This document shows, piece after piece, positions 8,478 through 17,314 of a stretch of 64,000 nt of DNA. The translations under genes were made by a program, and so were the position numbers. Every line of letters starts with the position of its first letter. Position 1 is the stretch's first letter. Under the pieces are notes generated by a model. It searched no databases. It was not told the DNA's origin and saw only the letters and a program-made list of their open reading frames with translations. Origin of the DNA: Nitrospira sp. SG-bin2 (GTDB lineage Bacteria > Nitrospirota > Nitrospiria > Nitrospirales > Nitrospiraceae); contig LVWT01000063.1 in NCBI GenBank assembly GCA_002083405.1, forward strand, positions 25,466 through 89,465, in the 5' to 3' direction.

Positions 8478-8744
8478 TTTCTGCATGGATAGAAGGGCGA
8501 CGGCTTATAGCCGATGGTCCGGAACTCAGAGGGTTTGGTTTTCTGCCATACGCTATATGCCGCCTCGTTCCCTCCCCAAGTCTGGCTGACCTACGCCGGC
8601 ACACGGCAGCGCAGCTCGCGCGACTTCCCGAATCTCTGCATACGCTTGGGACGGCTCCAATGCATGCAATTGAGCTCTGTTCGGCTCTGCAGACGTTAGC
8701 CCGGACCATCAACCTTGCCCTGTAACATAAAAAGGAGATGCGAA

Positions 8745-10175
8745 ATGAATCATGTTTCCTCCCCAGCCCTGAGGATGGTTCTCACTCTATCCATCGGATT
8801 GACCGGCGCATCAATCATGGCAGCCGGCCCTGTGAACCTTCACGCGGCGACCCCGGTGGTCGCTCCTTGTGAAAGCCTCTACAAGAAGAAGCCTGTCCCG
8901 GCGAAAGTCTTGCAAACTCTGGTACGCGCTCACGAACGGTGGATGGAACAGCGGAGCAATCCGGAAGGCAGACGCGCGGAGCTCTGCCAGGCAGACCTGA
9001 GTCGGGCCTCGCTTGCTGGTGCCAATCTTGAACGGGCTCAACTGGAAGGGGTCATTCTGCGGCAGGCAAATCTGCATCAAGCCAATCTCTCCCAGGCCAG
9101 CCTGGCGGAAGCCAATCTCTCAAAAGCGGCTCTGGATTACAGCATCCTGTCCGGAGCCGATCTCCGGCGTGCCACACTCACCGGCGCAAATCTCTACCGT
9201 GCCATCGGCGATGAAGCCGCACTCTTCAATGCTGATCTGGCCGGCGCGAAGTTGCGCGAAGCCACGTTTGAGCGAGCACAGCTGGAGGGCGCTGATCTCA
9301 CCGCCGCCGACCTGACTGACGGCGCCTTCCTCGACGCCTATTTTTATGGCGCAACAATGCAGGGAGCGGTCCTGTTGAACGCCGATCTCAGCGGGACCGA
9401 CTTGCGCCGCACCGTCCTCACAAAAGCCAATCTCAACCATGCCAACCTTCAGGGCGCGCTGCTGGACAGCGCACGCCTCGATAAGGCTCAGCTGGTTGAA
9501 GCCGACCTGGAAAGCGCCTACCTGGATGAAGCGAATTTGCGCGGGGCTAACCTGCGTGAAGCCATTCTCAGAGGGGCCGACCTCCGTTACGCCGCTCTGC
9601 AGGGGGCCAACTTGTCACACACAGATCTGGAAGGAGCCAATTTGGAACAGGCCAGCTTGGTCAAGGCGAATCTCCAGTCGGCGAAACTTCCGATGGCGAT
9701 TCTCTACCACACTGAGCTGGATCAGGCCGACTTTCGGAACGCCTATCTCAACCGCGCGGTCCTGATCGGAGCACGAGGATCTCGTGCCATTTTTGCGAAC
9801 GCCGATTTGAGCGAGATCTATGCGCCGAAAGCCTCTCTTCGGCAATCTCAATTCAACGAGGCCGGCCTGGAATCGGCGAATTTCGTCGGAGCAGATCTGA
9901 GCGGATCGAACTTCACCGGCGCCAGCCTGGCCCACGCGAATCTCCAAGAAGCCAACCTCCGGGATGCCGTGCTGGTCAAGACCGATCTCACCGGTGCGCG
10001 CCTGGATTTGGCAGATCTCCGGGGCACGGACTTGCGTGGTGCGACACTGACATCTGTGACCGGCCTCACGCAGGCGCAACTTGATACCACCTGTGTCGAC
10101 GAGCGGACGAAATTGCCGCCTGAACTGAACCGGCCGGCTCCCTGCAGTCCCGTAAAGAAACGAACCAAACAGTGA
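8745..10175 (+). CDS. Secreted pentapeptide-repeat protein
   Basis: A 476-aa protein with a signal peptide (about residues 1-32). Residues about 80-445 are almost uninterrupted pentapeptide repeats of A(D/N)LxxA type, predicted to form a right-handed quadrilateral beta-helix. The tail TSVTGLTQAQLDTTCVDE is a common C-terminal cap ahead of a proline-rich end. AAGGAG lies eight bases before the ATG at 8745. Some family members mimic DNA and inhibit gyrase, but a periplasmic location argues for a structural or binding role here. Its stop overlaps the GTG start of the next gene. Confidence 0.92.
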   Translation: MNHVSSPALRMVLTLSIGLTGASIMAAGPVNLHAATPVVAPCESLYKKKPVPAKVLQTLVRAHERWMEQRSNPEGRRAELCQADLSRASLAGANLERAQLEGVILRQANLHQANLSQASLAEANLSKAALDYSILSGADLRRATLTGANLYRAIGDEAALFNADLAGAKLREATFERAQLEGADLTAADLTDGAFLDAYFYGATMQGAVLLNADLSGTDLRRTVLTKANLNHANLQGALLDSARLDKAQLVEADLESAYLDEANLRGANLREAILRGADLRYAALQGANLSHTDLEGANLEQASLVKANLQSAKLPMAILYHTELDQADFRNAYLNRAVLIGARGSRAIFANADLSEIYAPKASLRQSQFNEAGLESANFVGADLSGSNFTGASLAHANLQEANLRDAVLVKTDLTGARLDLADLRGTDLRGATLTSVTGLTQAQLDTTCVDERTKLPPELNRPAPCSPVKKRTKQ

Positions 10176-10822
10176 CCGTTGTCCACGAACACCCCGTCAC
10201 AATCACCACAGGTAACCTCGGCCTGGAGGGAATCCTCGGCCTTCCGGCCGGCTCGCGCGGCGTGGTCGTGTTCGCGCACGGAAGCGGCAGCGGCCGGTTC
10301 AGCCCTCGCAACAATTTCGTCGCCCGCCATTTGCAACAGAATGGCCTCGCCACCCTGCTCCTCGATTTGTTGACACCAGAGGAAGCCGATGACCGAGGCA
10401 AAGTATTCGACATTAATTTGCTGGCAGACCGATTGTTGCTGGCCAAAGCCTGGCTGGAAGCGGAACCACGGACGAATAATCTGGGAATCGGTTATTTCGG
10501 CGCCAGCACCGGAGCTGGAGCAGCCTTGCAGGCCGCAGCGCGGGAACCGTCTCACGTCAAGGCTGTCGTGTCGCGAGGGGGACGACCGGACCTCGCTGAA
10601 CCTTACCTGCCGTCCGTCAGAGCCCCAACCTTGTTGATCGTCGGCGGCTGGGACGAGCCGGTCATCGAGATGAATCAAGCAGCCTACGAACTCATGTCCT
10701 GCGAAAAGAAACTAATCATCGTCCCCGGCGCCACACACCTCTTCGAAGAGCCTGGGACGCTGGAACAAGTGGCGGAACAGGCGGGCAAGTGGTTTCAGGC
10801 TTATCTGAATCAAGTCGGATAA
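10172..10822 (+). CDS. Alpha/beta hydrolase (dienelactone-hydrolase-like)
   Basis: A 216-aa cytoplasmic hydrolase. The catalytic triad is visible: nucleophile elbow GYFGASTGAGAAL (Ser), Asp in VGGWDEPV, and His in GATHLFEEPG. The oxyanion region is VVVFAHGSGSG. Similar proteins are often annotated as dienelactone hydrolase or phosphoribosyltransferase-associated hydrolases; the substrate is not predictable. Translation starts at a GTG whose last bases overlap the TGA of the pentapeptide gene (GTGA), indicating coupling. Confidence 0.88.
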   Translation: MTVVHEHPVTITTGNLGLEGILGLPAGSRGVVVFAHGSGSGRFSPRNNFVARHLQQNGLATLLLDLLTPEEADDRGKVFDINLLADRLLLAKAWLEAEPRTNNLGIGYFGASTGAGAALQAAAREPSHVKAVVSRGGRPDLAEPYLPSVRAPTLLIVGGWDEPVIEMNQAAYELMSCEKKLIIVPGATHLFEEPGTLEQVAEQAGKWFQAYLNQVG

Positions 10823-10865
10823 CGAGAAGAGCCCATGCGGTGCGGGTTGGAGAAAGGAGAACTCC

Positions 10866-11162
10866 TCAGGCAGATATCCGTTCCCATTCTCTGGCGCGAG
10901 CGGCGAAGGCATCTTTGTGTTGTGGCCAATCGTGTAGTGTTGCAGGATCGAAATCGGCACCGTTCGGCCACACCACGGTTCTGATCTCCGAATCAACGGC
11001 CACCTGGTTGAACAACTTGAGATCCAGCAGCGGGCCGTAGAGTTCGCCTGCAAGAACCGGTTTGAGGTAAACGACCTGCTCCGTGTTGTCGGTAAAACGC
11101 ACGCGCAGCGTATACGGTTCGACAATCTCGACAGCCCGGACTTGATAAATCGGATGATTCAT
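10866..11162 (-). CDS. DUF2442 protein
   Basis: A 98-aa protein with the DUF2442 pattern: VEPYTLRVRFTDN, then VYLKPVL, and a C-terminal TVVWPNGADFDPATLHDW. The family is small, often paired with DUF4160 and suspected to belong to a toxin-antitoxin-like or accessory module. It starts seven bases after the DUF4160 stop. Confidence 0.88.
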   Translation of the reverse strand: MNHPIYQVRAVEIVEPYTLRVRFTDNTEQVVYLKPVLAGELYGPLLDLKLFNQVAVDSEIRTVVWPNGADFDPATLHDWPQHKDAFAARAREWERISA

Positions 11163-11169
11163 CTTTCTC

Positions 11170-11439
11170 CTAGGTCAACGGCGCAATAGGCAACGGTTTG
11201 TGGCCCCCCTGCAATCGATCCCAGTCGGCCATCAGTTCATGCTGATGCAGTTCAGCCCACGCTTCGACTAGCCGCTGCTGGCGTTTCGGTAACTCCCCTG
11301 CCAGCATCTCCACCGGCTCAATTCCATACACCGCCACCTGATCTTGGTAGTAAGCATGGAAGTGGGGTGTATGATGCGAAGCCTGAACCTCGACAAACAT
11401 TCGGATGATAATCCCGAAAAACCGACACAGCTCAGGCAT
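11170..11439 (-). CDS. DUF4160 protein
   Basis: An 89-aa protein matching DUF4160: a start reading CRFFGIIIRMFV, a conserved HHTPHFHAYYQD segment, and LPKRQQRLVEAWAELHQHEL. Upstream partner of DUF2442 in a two-gene unit; their biochemical role is unestablished. The pair lies in a region of mixed gene content next to an Mrr-like nuclease. Confidence 0.88.
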   Translation of the reverse strand: MPELCRFFGIIIRMFVEVQASHHTPHFHAYYQDQVAVYGIEPVEMLAGELPKRQQRLVEAWAELHQHELMADWDRLQGGHKPLPIAPLT

Positions 11440-11632
11440 CAGATCATTCTACTCACTTGCTTCATAAGCCGCAATCTTGCCGTCAGAATACTGCACGGCC
11501 GAGGTGCAGCTGGCCTAAGCCGTGGCTACAAAGTTTTGTAACGAGGGAGTCTTGATAAGCGAAGGATTTGCTCCTAGACTTGCTGCCTGCAAGAGTCTAG
11601 ACAGGAACTGGTAGCTAGCACGAAGAGGCACG

Positions 11633-12490
11633 ATGAGACAGGGCAAGGGACCAGAATTCATCAGATTTTTCCGCCCGATCATTCAGGTCATGAGAAACCT
11701 CGGCGGGTCTGGTACAGCATCGGAGATAGTTGACCGATCTCTGGAAGTAGCACAAGTCACAGAAGCGGAGCAGCAAGCCGTCAATAAGAACGGGCTTTCT
11801 CGAATAAAGAACCAGGTTCACTGGGCACGTCAGTTTCTCGTGTGGACCGGCTATCTTGGATCATCGAAATGGGGGGTCTGGAATCTCACGGACAAAGGGA
11901 TGTCCATAGACCTCTCAAACTTCAACGCACTCGACGTATACAAGTCCGTTCTTGCCAATCGCCCCAAGAAGGCGAAAGAATCAGCCACACAGCAGCGTGA
12001 TGAGGATATTCCAGATGAAGAAGAGCCTAAGGACCATAGGGCTGCGCTGCTTGAAGTAATTAAGTCATTGTCACCAGGTGGCTTTGAAAGGTTAACTCAA
12101 CGGCTGCTTCGAGAATCAGGCTTTCAACAAGTCACTGTAACTGGCAAGAGTGGGGACGGAGGAATCGACGGCATAGGGACTTTAAAAGTTAATCCCTTTG
12201 TCAGTTTCAACGTGCTTTTTCAATGCAAGCGATACCAAGGGGCAGTTACTCCTTCGCAAGTCCGTGATTTTCGCGGCGCCATGATGGGACGCGCTGACAA
12301 AGGACTCATCATTACAACGGGAACCTTCACGCTAGACGCTAAGAAAGAGGCCAGACGGGATGGGGTTCCACCCATTGAGCTTGTCGATGGGGATACTCTC
12401 GTTGAAATGTTTGAGCAGCACGAACTCGGTTTGATTCCAAAGCGGTCGTACGATATAGACGAGATGTTTTTCCAAGAATACAAGAATTGA
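11633..12490 (+). CDS. mrr: Mrr-like restriction endonuclease
   Basis: A 285-aa protein with an N-terminal winged-helix region (about 1-95, ending WNLTDKG) followed by the Mrr_cat PD-(D/E)xK domain (about 135-250). The active-site pieces are GDGGIDGIG (Asp) and FQCKRYQG (Q-x-K), preceded by a Glu in the ERLTQRLLRESGF helix. Mrr enzymes cut modified DNA and are classed as type IV restriction. GAAGAGG precedes the ATG at 11633. Base composition is clearly more AT-rich than the neighbours, consistent with horizontal acquisition. Confidence 0.88.
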   Translation: MRQGKGPEFIRFFRPIIQVMRNLGGSGTASEIVDRSLEVAQVTEAEQQAVNKNGLSRIKNQVHWARQFLVWTGYLGSSKWGVWNLTDKGMSIDLSNFNALDVYKSVLANRPKKAKESATQQRDEDIPDEEEPKDHRAALLEVIKSLSPGGFERLTQRLLRESGFQQVTVTGKSGDGGIDGIGTLKVNPFVSFNVLFQCKRYQGAVTPSQVRDFRGAMMGRADKGLIITTGTFTLDAKKEARRDGVPPIELVDGDTLVEMFEQHELGLIPKRSYDIDEMFFQEYKN

Positions 12491-12568
12491 CCTCCACTGC
12501 GGCGCATCAAGTGGCACTGGAATGTCTGACTATCTTCTGCGCATCGTACGCATTGGAATGATCTAATC

Positions 12569-12960
12569 TTACTGCACGTTTCCCTGTATGAATTTCAGGA
12601 TCATGCCTGCTGCTTCCTTCCCTTGTACTTTCGTCGTATCGATCATCACTTCCGGAGGGAGCGGCGCTTCGTAGGGGTTCTTGCAACCCAGGTACAGTGG
12701 AGGATTCGCCGCGCCGGCCACGCTGATACGTCCCCTTGTAATCTCGCTGCATGGCCAGTTCCAGCGGACACTCCACCGCCACTTCGATGAACTGCGGGAT
12801 GAGGCTGCGGGCGAAGTCTCGATAGGCCCTCCGGCTGGCCGTGGTATCGAAGATCACCATCACCCCGTGCGCCACTAATCTCGCACCCATGAAGGCCAGC
12901 GCGCGGCAAAAAAGTCTCGATCCGAATCGGACAGATAGGCTGGATTGCCCGATTGATGCG
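12569..12960 (-). pseudogene. cysC: Broken APS kinase (cysC) remnant
   Basis: Minus-strand translation gives the APS kinase second half: LVAHGVMVIFDTTASRRAYRD, IPQFIEVAVECPLELA, KGTYQRGRRGE, VPGLQE. It then shifts frame at CCCC near 12675 into PYEAPLPPEVMIDTTKVQG and AAGMILKFIQGNVQ, stop. The N-terminal P-loop (GxxGxGKT) is absent and the upstream reading is unrelated. The gene is therefore truncated at the 5' end and carries a one-base insertion. APS kinase makes PAPS from adenylylsulfate; this copy cannot function. Confidence 0.85.
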
Positions 12961-13068
12961 GGGTCCACCGCGATCTTCGGTTTATTCTCCCACATCGGTC
13001 GACTCTCTTGTGGTACCCTGAGCAAGCGATTGTTCCTGACCACAAGCACAACATCGAAGAGGACGATT

Positions 13069-13383
13069 ATGAAGATGCTTCATATTGTCTGCGGGAAGAG
13101 GTTTGAAGAAGAGGTCATTGCAATATTTAAGGAGCAAGGGCTCAAAGGCTATACAGTCATTTCAGGTGTGGGCGGCAGTGGTGTGACCGGAACAGTGCCT
13201 GGTCCCGACACAACCGGCCACAATAGCAACACGATGTTCATGGTGGCGCTCGATTACGAGTCTATTTTTCTGCCAGAGATTCTTGCAGCTCTGAAGGCGA
13301 TGCGCGCCAAGCATGTTCACGGGCATCTCAACCATGAAATCCCGTTGAAAGTCTTTCTTCAGCCCTGCGAAATTATCATCTAG
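13069..13383 (+). CDS. PII-like small protein
   Basis: A 104-aa protein starting MKMLHIVCGKRFEEEV, with GLKGYTVISGVGGSG in the position of the PII beta-alpha-beta core, then TGHNSNTMFMVAL and a C-terminal LKVFLQPCEIII. It resembles PII-like signalling proteins that lack the classic uridylylation T-loop. A trimeric small-molecule sensor is plausible; the ligand is unknown. GAAGAGG precedes the ATG. It stands alone between two pseudogene fragments. Confidence 0.7.
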   Translation: MKMLHIVCGKRFEEEVIAIFKEQGLKGYTVISGVGGSGVTGTVPGPDTTGHNSNTMFMVALDYESIFLPEILAALKAMRAKHVHGHLNHEIPLKVFLQPCEIII

Positions 13384-13423
13384 AATTCGCATTCCCTGCT
13401 TCGCCCGATCATTCCGCCTCAAT

Positions 13424-13577
13424 TCAAATCCCGGGTCCGACGTCCCGGCACCTGGCCGATGATGTGCACCCTCAGGCCGTGCGAGAGCGGGATCAGCCTG
13501 TCATCCTCCACATCGCTGCCTAAGACCCACGCGAACAGCCGCTTCGCGTCGTTCAGCTCCGGATCCTTGGGGAGACC
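13424..13577 (-). pseudogene. Stray C-terminal fragment of an L,D-transpeptidase gene
   Basis: Minus-strand translation reads GLPKDPELNDAKRLFAWVLG, then DVEDDRLIPL and RVHIIGQVPGR, before a stop at 13424-13426. It aligns over its whole length with the last ~47 residues of the intact L,D-transpeptidase at 15775-16635. No catalytic region remains. It is a relic of a second copy, left by duplication or recombination. Confidence 0.9.
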
Positions 13578-13683
13578 GCGAAATAAACGGTGTCAGACCC
13601 CATGCAGTTGCCACGGCGTGTATATGCTGCGACGGTTCGGCGAGTCTGGTATTAGCCCTTGGTCGGCGACCAACTGATCTCGA

Positions 13684-14523
13684 TCATCGGGTGAATCGTT
13701 CAACGACCTCAGCGGTTGTGGCGATCTCGCCGAAGATGCCGCCTTCCACAGCGATCATGGCTAACGCAGCCTTGTGCAAGTCGAGATTGCCTGAAGCGCA
13801 GGCATCAGCCACAGTAATACAGCGGTACCCAAGATCGATTGCAGCACGCAACGTCGAGCTCACGCACACCTCTGTCGTGACGCCCGTCATGAGGAGTGTT
13901 TCAATGCCGCGCTTTGTGAGCACTTGTTGTAATCCGGTATGAGCGAACGCGCTATAACCAGACTTGTCGATGACGATCTCCTGCTCCAGGGGACGTACGG
14001 CCTCCACGAAATCGTGCCCGACTTCTCCCCGCACCAGCAGACGACCGAGCGGGCCTTTCGAACCGATTTCCGCACCGGCTCTACGGCTACGTTCCAGCTT
14101 GTATGGCGGACAATCGGAAAGGTCTGGCAAATGGCCTTCACGGGTATGCACGATCAGCAGCCCGGCTTTTCGCCCCACTGCGAGCAGCTTTCCGATTGGA
14201 CGGATCGTCGCGACCAGCGGCGCGATGTCGAGCCCTGCCTGTGCCGCATACCCCTCCGGCAGAAGAAAGTCACGCTGCATGTCGATCACCAGTAAGGCCG
14301 TGCGGGCGGGCGTCAGTGAATCAAGGAGGCTTATTGTCGATCGGTCCATTCCATATGATTTTCTCGGAAAGGCTCCAACGTTGCCAAGCAGGGCCGCAAG
14401 CCCGATGCCGACCGCCACTTTGCTTCCGCGGACCAGAATTTCACGCCGCGAAGGATCGGCCTCATTCGTATCGTCACCGTCTGTGCCGAACGGGCTTGCT
14501 TCATCGGGGGTCTTCGTCACCAT
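13684..14523 (-). CDS. Isochorismatase-family hydrolase with Tat-like leader
   Basis: A 279-aa cysteine hydrolase. The catalytic triad is visible: Asp in LLVIDMQRDF, Lys in IVIDKSGYSAF and Cys in TTEVCVSSTLRAA. The LPDLSDCPPYK to RAGAEIG segment resembles the biuret/ureidoacrylate amidohydrolase branch, so a C-N hydrolase on a urea-like amide is likely (inference). Unusually, residues about 26-50 contain SRREILVRGSK followed by a hydrophobic stretch, resembling a twin-arginine signal, whereas relatives are cytoplasmic. It could instead be membrane-anchored. Confidence 0.88.
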   Translation of the reverse strand: MVTKTPDEASPFGTDGDDTNEADPSRREILVRGSKVAVGIGLAALLGNVGAFPRKSYGMDRSTISLLDSLTPARTALLVIDMQRDFLLPEGYAAQAGLDIAPLVATIRPIGKLLAVGRKAGLLIVHTREGHLPDLSDCPPYKLERSRRAGAEIGSKGPLGRLLVRGEVGHDFVEAVRPLEQEIVIDKSGYSAFAHTGLQQVLTKRGIETLLMTGVTTEVCVSSTLRAAIDLGYRCITVADACASGNLDLHKAALAMIAVEGGIFGEIATTAEVVERFTR

Positions 14524-14640
14524 GACCGGGCCTCCTCATTCGTGAGTCTCTAAAAGTGTGCGGAGCTGCTGCAGTGAGTCTTAAAAGACTTCCTACAAAG
14601 TAGTTCAATACGCACTCGTATGGCCACCAGCATACGAAGA

Positions 14641-15657
14641 TTACTTCATGGTCAGTACCACACGAAACCTGGCTTTTCCACTCAGCATGCGGTCGTAGGC
14701 TGCCGGCGCCTGTTCCAGCGGAAACGTCTCCGCAATCGGACGAATGCCGGTCAAAGCGCAAAAATTGAGGGCATCCTCCGAATCGCGGGCACTGCCCGAT
14801 GGCCAGCCCTGAATCGTCCGGCGGGCGCCGATCAGTTGAATGGGTGTCACGGTCATGGGATCAGCCGACGCGCCAAGGACAACCAGCTTACCGCCGACCC
14901 CCAAGCCATCGATCATCTCCGACATCGCTTTGCTGTTCGGAGCCGTAGCCAGAATCACGGCCGCTCCGCCGAGACTCGCCAGTTCCTTCGCCGGATCGGT
15001 CGTTTCTGTGTCCAGGTAGCGCTCGGCTCCCAGTTTCAATGCGAGTTCGGCTTTATCCTGACCTCGCCCGATGGCCACCGTATGAAAACCCATCTTATTG
15101 GCAAACTGCACCCCGAGATGGCCGAGACCGCCCACCCCCTGGACGGCAACAAGATCACCGGCCTTGGCTCCGCTATGACGCAAGCTGTTGAATGTGGTAA
15201 TCCCGGCGCAGAGAATCGGCGCCGCTTCCGTTGACGTCAGCGCATCAGGGATTGCCGCCAGCGCTTCGGTGCGGGCGATCAAATACTCGGCATACCCGCC
15301 ATCTTCATGGAAACCGGTCACGATAAATTTCTTGCAACCGAGAAAATCGCCGCGACGGCAGGGGGTACACTCGCCGCAATGTCCCCCGTGCCACCCCACA
15401 CCGACACGTTGGCCTTTCTCCCAGGTCACCACTCCGGCACCCACCGCATCGATGACTCCCGCCACCTCATGGCCCGTAACGCGTGGATAGTGGAGCCCCG
15501 GCCAATAGCCTTCTTTGACAAACTCGTCACTATGGCAAACCCCGCAGGCTTGCACTTTAATGCGAACGGTGTTGGGCCTGGGTTCCGGCACCGGACCGTG
15601 GACGATCTTGAACGGACCTCCCGGCGCAGTAATCTGTACGGCTGCCATCTGTGTCAT
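14641..15657 (-). CDS. Zinc-dependent alcohol dehydrogenase
   Basis: A 338-aa medium-chain dehydrogenase of the AdhA/AdhP type. Catalytic zinc ligands lie in CGVCHSDEF and GHEVAG. The structural zinc loop is CGECTPCRRGDFLGC. The Rossmann motif GVGGLGHLGVQFA binds NAD(P). It oxidises alcohols or reduces aldehydes in the cytoplasm. The start at 15657 (MTQMAAVQ) has AAGGAGG five bases upstream, so the longer in-frame extension is rejected. Confidence 0.92.
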   Translation of the reverse strand: MTQMAAVQITAPGGPFKIVHGPVPEPRPNTVRIKVQACGVCHSDEFVKEGYWPGLHYPRVTGHEVAGVIDAVGAGVVTWEKGQRVGVGWHGGHCGECTPCRRGDFLGCKKFIVTGFHEDGGYAEYLIARTEALAAIPDALTSTEAAPILCAGITTFNSLRHSGAKAGDLVAVQGVGGLGHLGVQFANKMGFHTVAIGRGQDKAELALKLGAERYLDTETTDPAKELASLGGAAVILATAPNSKAMSEMIDGLGVGGKLVVLGASADPMTVTPIQLIGARRTIQGWPSGSARDSEDALNFCALTGIRPIAETFPLEQAPAAYDRMLSGKARFRVVLTMK

Positions 15658-15774
15658 CAGAGCCTCCTTGGCTAGCAACTCATTGACCTTCTCTCGCAAC
15701 ACTTGTGCACCCCGCGTCAGTACCCAAAATACTGAAGAGGATCTCATCAAGTCCAGGCTTCGGAGCCATTGTCC

Positions 15775-16635
15775 TCAGGGCTTCGGGCGTCCTGGCACCA
15801 GGCCGATGATATGGACTCTTGGGCCCTGAGGCAGCTGGATCAGCTTCTCATCCTCCACTTCGCGACCCAACGCCCACTCGAACAGTCGCTTCGCGTCGTT
15901 CAGTTCCGGGTCTTTAGGGAAACCATACTGCTCCTTTTGCATCGGTTCGTCATAGAGCCCGATGCAGCCGTGCGAAGCAGGATAGCCCGGCAGGTCGCGC
16001 CCGTGAATCCAGTACGACACTCCTTCCCGATTGATATGGAACCGGAGCGCATAGTTCATGGGATACGGGCGATCGGTTCCTTCGACCATAAAGAGGCTGG
16101 ATCGATGGCGGCGATGGGCGGCTGCGAGGCGGAACTCTCCGGTCGGCGTGGAATCATGTCCGTTGCCGGAAGCGATCGGGAGTGAAAACCGGAGCGCGCC
16201 GTATTCATAGGCGCCGAGAAACTGTTCCGACAGATCGACCAGAATGAATTGCTCGTCCTGTTCCGCCGTTGGATAGAACAAGGGCAGCGGCTGAAAGTTC
16301 GCCGCATCCTCGATCCGTCTCGGGACTTTGATGGATATACCGGCGCGCGCATGGCGCCGGTCGATTCGATTGAACCGCGCCACATCAATCCAATATTCGC
16401 CGAACAATGTTTCCAGGGATTCCTTCGGACGCAGCGTCCGGCAGTCCCACTCCACCGCCGCATCGCTGGGATAGACGACGGCACAGGGGCCGTGGAGTTT
16501 CTTGGCAAGCTCTGCCTGTGAGACAGCGGGAATACCCGTCATCGCAATCACGAGGAGCAGAATGCACATTCCCCGCGAAGCGGGAACCATGAGACGAGCT
16601 CGACCGGAGCTTGTCGCCGCGTGACGAATGACCAT
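15775..16635 (-). CDS. L,D-transpeptidase (YkuD domain), exported
   Basis: A 286-aa protein with a signal anchor around CILLLVIAMTGIPAVSQA. A LysM-like segment follows (ESLETLFGEYWIDVARFNRI...AGISIKVP), then a YkuD catalytic domain: FILVDLSEQFLGAYE, SGNGHDSTPTGEF and the active-site HGRDLPGYPASHGCIGL (Cys nucleophile). It cross-links or anchors peptidoglycan in the periplasm. The start is uncertain; 16635 is used and 16590 is an alternative. A truncated second copy of its 3' end lies at 13424-13577. Confidence 0.9.
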   Translation of the reverse strand: MVIRHAATSSGRARLMVPASRGMCILLLVIAMTGIPAVSQAELAKKLHGPCAVVYPSDAAVEWDCRTLRPKESLETLFGEYWIDVARFNRIDRRHARAGISIKVPRRIEDAANFQPLPLFYPTAEQDEQFILVDLSEQFLGAYEYGALRFSLPIASGNGHDSTPTGEFRLAAAHRRHRSSLFMVEGTDRPYPMNYALRFHINREGVSYWIHGRDLPGYPASHGCIGLYDEPMQKEQYGFPKDPELNDAKRLFEWALGREVEDEKLIQLPQGPRVHIIGLVPGRPKP

Positions 16636-16743
16636 TGACGAATAGCGATCTTCTCTCCCTCCTGGAAGACTGCGGAAAAACTCGATGATGTAGGCACCAA
16701 ACAAGATTGAAATGTGACCAAAGGAACGACGACACCATAAACG

Positions 16744-16872
16744 CCAGACTGTTCAAAAAGACCGTCCAGCAAGGCCGCAGCCGATGAATGCACCGGAGGC
16801 GTACCCTCTGGGGTACGTTGAGGATGCATTCGAGACGAGAACGCCGCTGGCGGCCTTTTTCAACAGCCTGTT
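16744..16872. repeat. MITE-like hairpin element, copy A
   Basis: About 125 bases with imperfect inverted ends: the left end CAGACTGTTCAAAAAGACCG is largely complementary to the right end GCGGCCTTTTTCAACAGCCTG. Inside is a perfect 7-bp palindrome, CGTACCC-TCTG-GGGTACG (16799-16816), flanked by GAATGCACC/GATGCATTC, so nearly the whole element can fold back on itself. Its right end closely matches that of copy B at 22501-22737. It encodes nothing and lies just downstream of the CBS operon. Confidence 0.75.
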
Positions 16873-17305
16873 AAGACCAGTACTGCGAGGCTTTCATATA
16901 GCCGAACAGCAGGTCGCGGCGGGCAAGGATTCCCACCAGCTTCTTGTTGCGCACCACCGGAACACGGGTCACATACCGGTCCTGGAATAGATCCGCTACT
17001 TGGGCGAGCGTCTGGTCTTCGGTGACCGTCACAGGGTGGATCGACATGATTTCCGTGACCATGATCTTCCGAAGATCACGGCCGTCGATCATCGCCTGCA
17101 GGAGATCATATTCCGTGACGATGCCGACCAGCATCCCATCGTCCTCCACGACGGGCAGGCTCCCGAAGTTGCGATGGGTCATTAAGTGCGCGATCGTCGC
17201 GGCGTCGGTACGAGTGGTGCATTGCGTAATGGCATCCTGCATCAATTGTCCGACGGTCAAGGTTTTCGGATCGCAGCTTTTCAGGAAGAATTCAGTTTGT
17301 CGCAT
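16871..17305 (-). CDS. CBS-domain pair protein
   Basis: A 144-aa protein of two CBS motifs: VGQLMQDAITQCTTRTDAATIA...SLPVVEDDGMLVGIVTEYD, and VTEIMSIHPVTVTEDQ...RVPVVRNKKLVGILARRDLL. Such stand-alone Bateman modules bind adenine nucleotides and act as energy sensors. It follows a paralogue by nine bases and ends at the MITE-like repeat. Confidence 0.92.
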   Translation of the reverse strand: MRQTEFFLKSCDPKTLTVGQLMQDAITQCTTRTDAATIAHLMTHRNFGSLPVVEDDGMLVGIVTEYDLLQAMIDGRDLRKIMVTEIMSIHPVTVTEDQTLAQVADLFQDRYVTRVPVVRNKKLVGILARRDLLFGYMKASQYWS

Positions 17306-17314
17306 CGTCTTTCC

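Noticed and set aside
8478..8744. Small plus-strand ORFs between the cytochrome and pentapeptide genes
   Set aside because: No ribosome-binding sites or protein-like composition; treated as intergenic.
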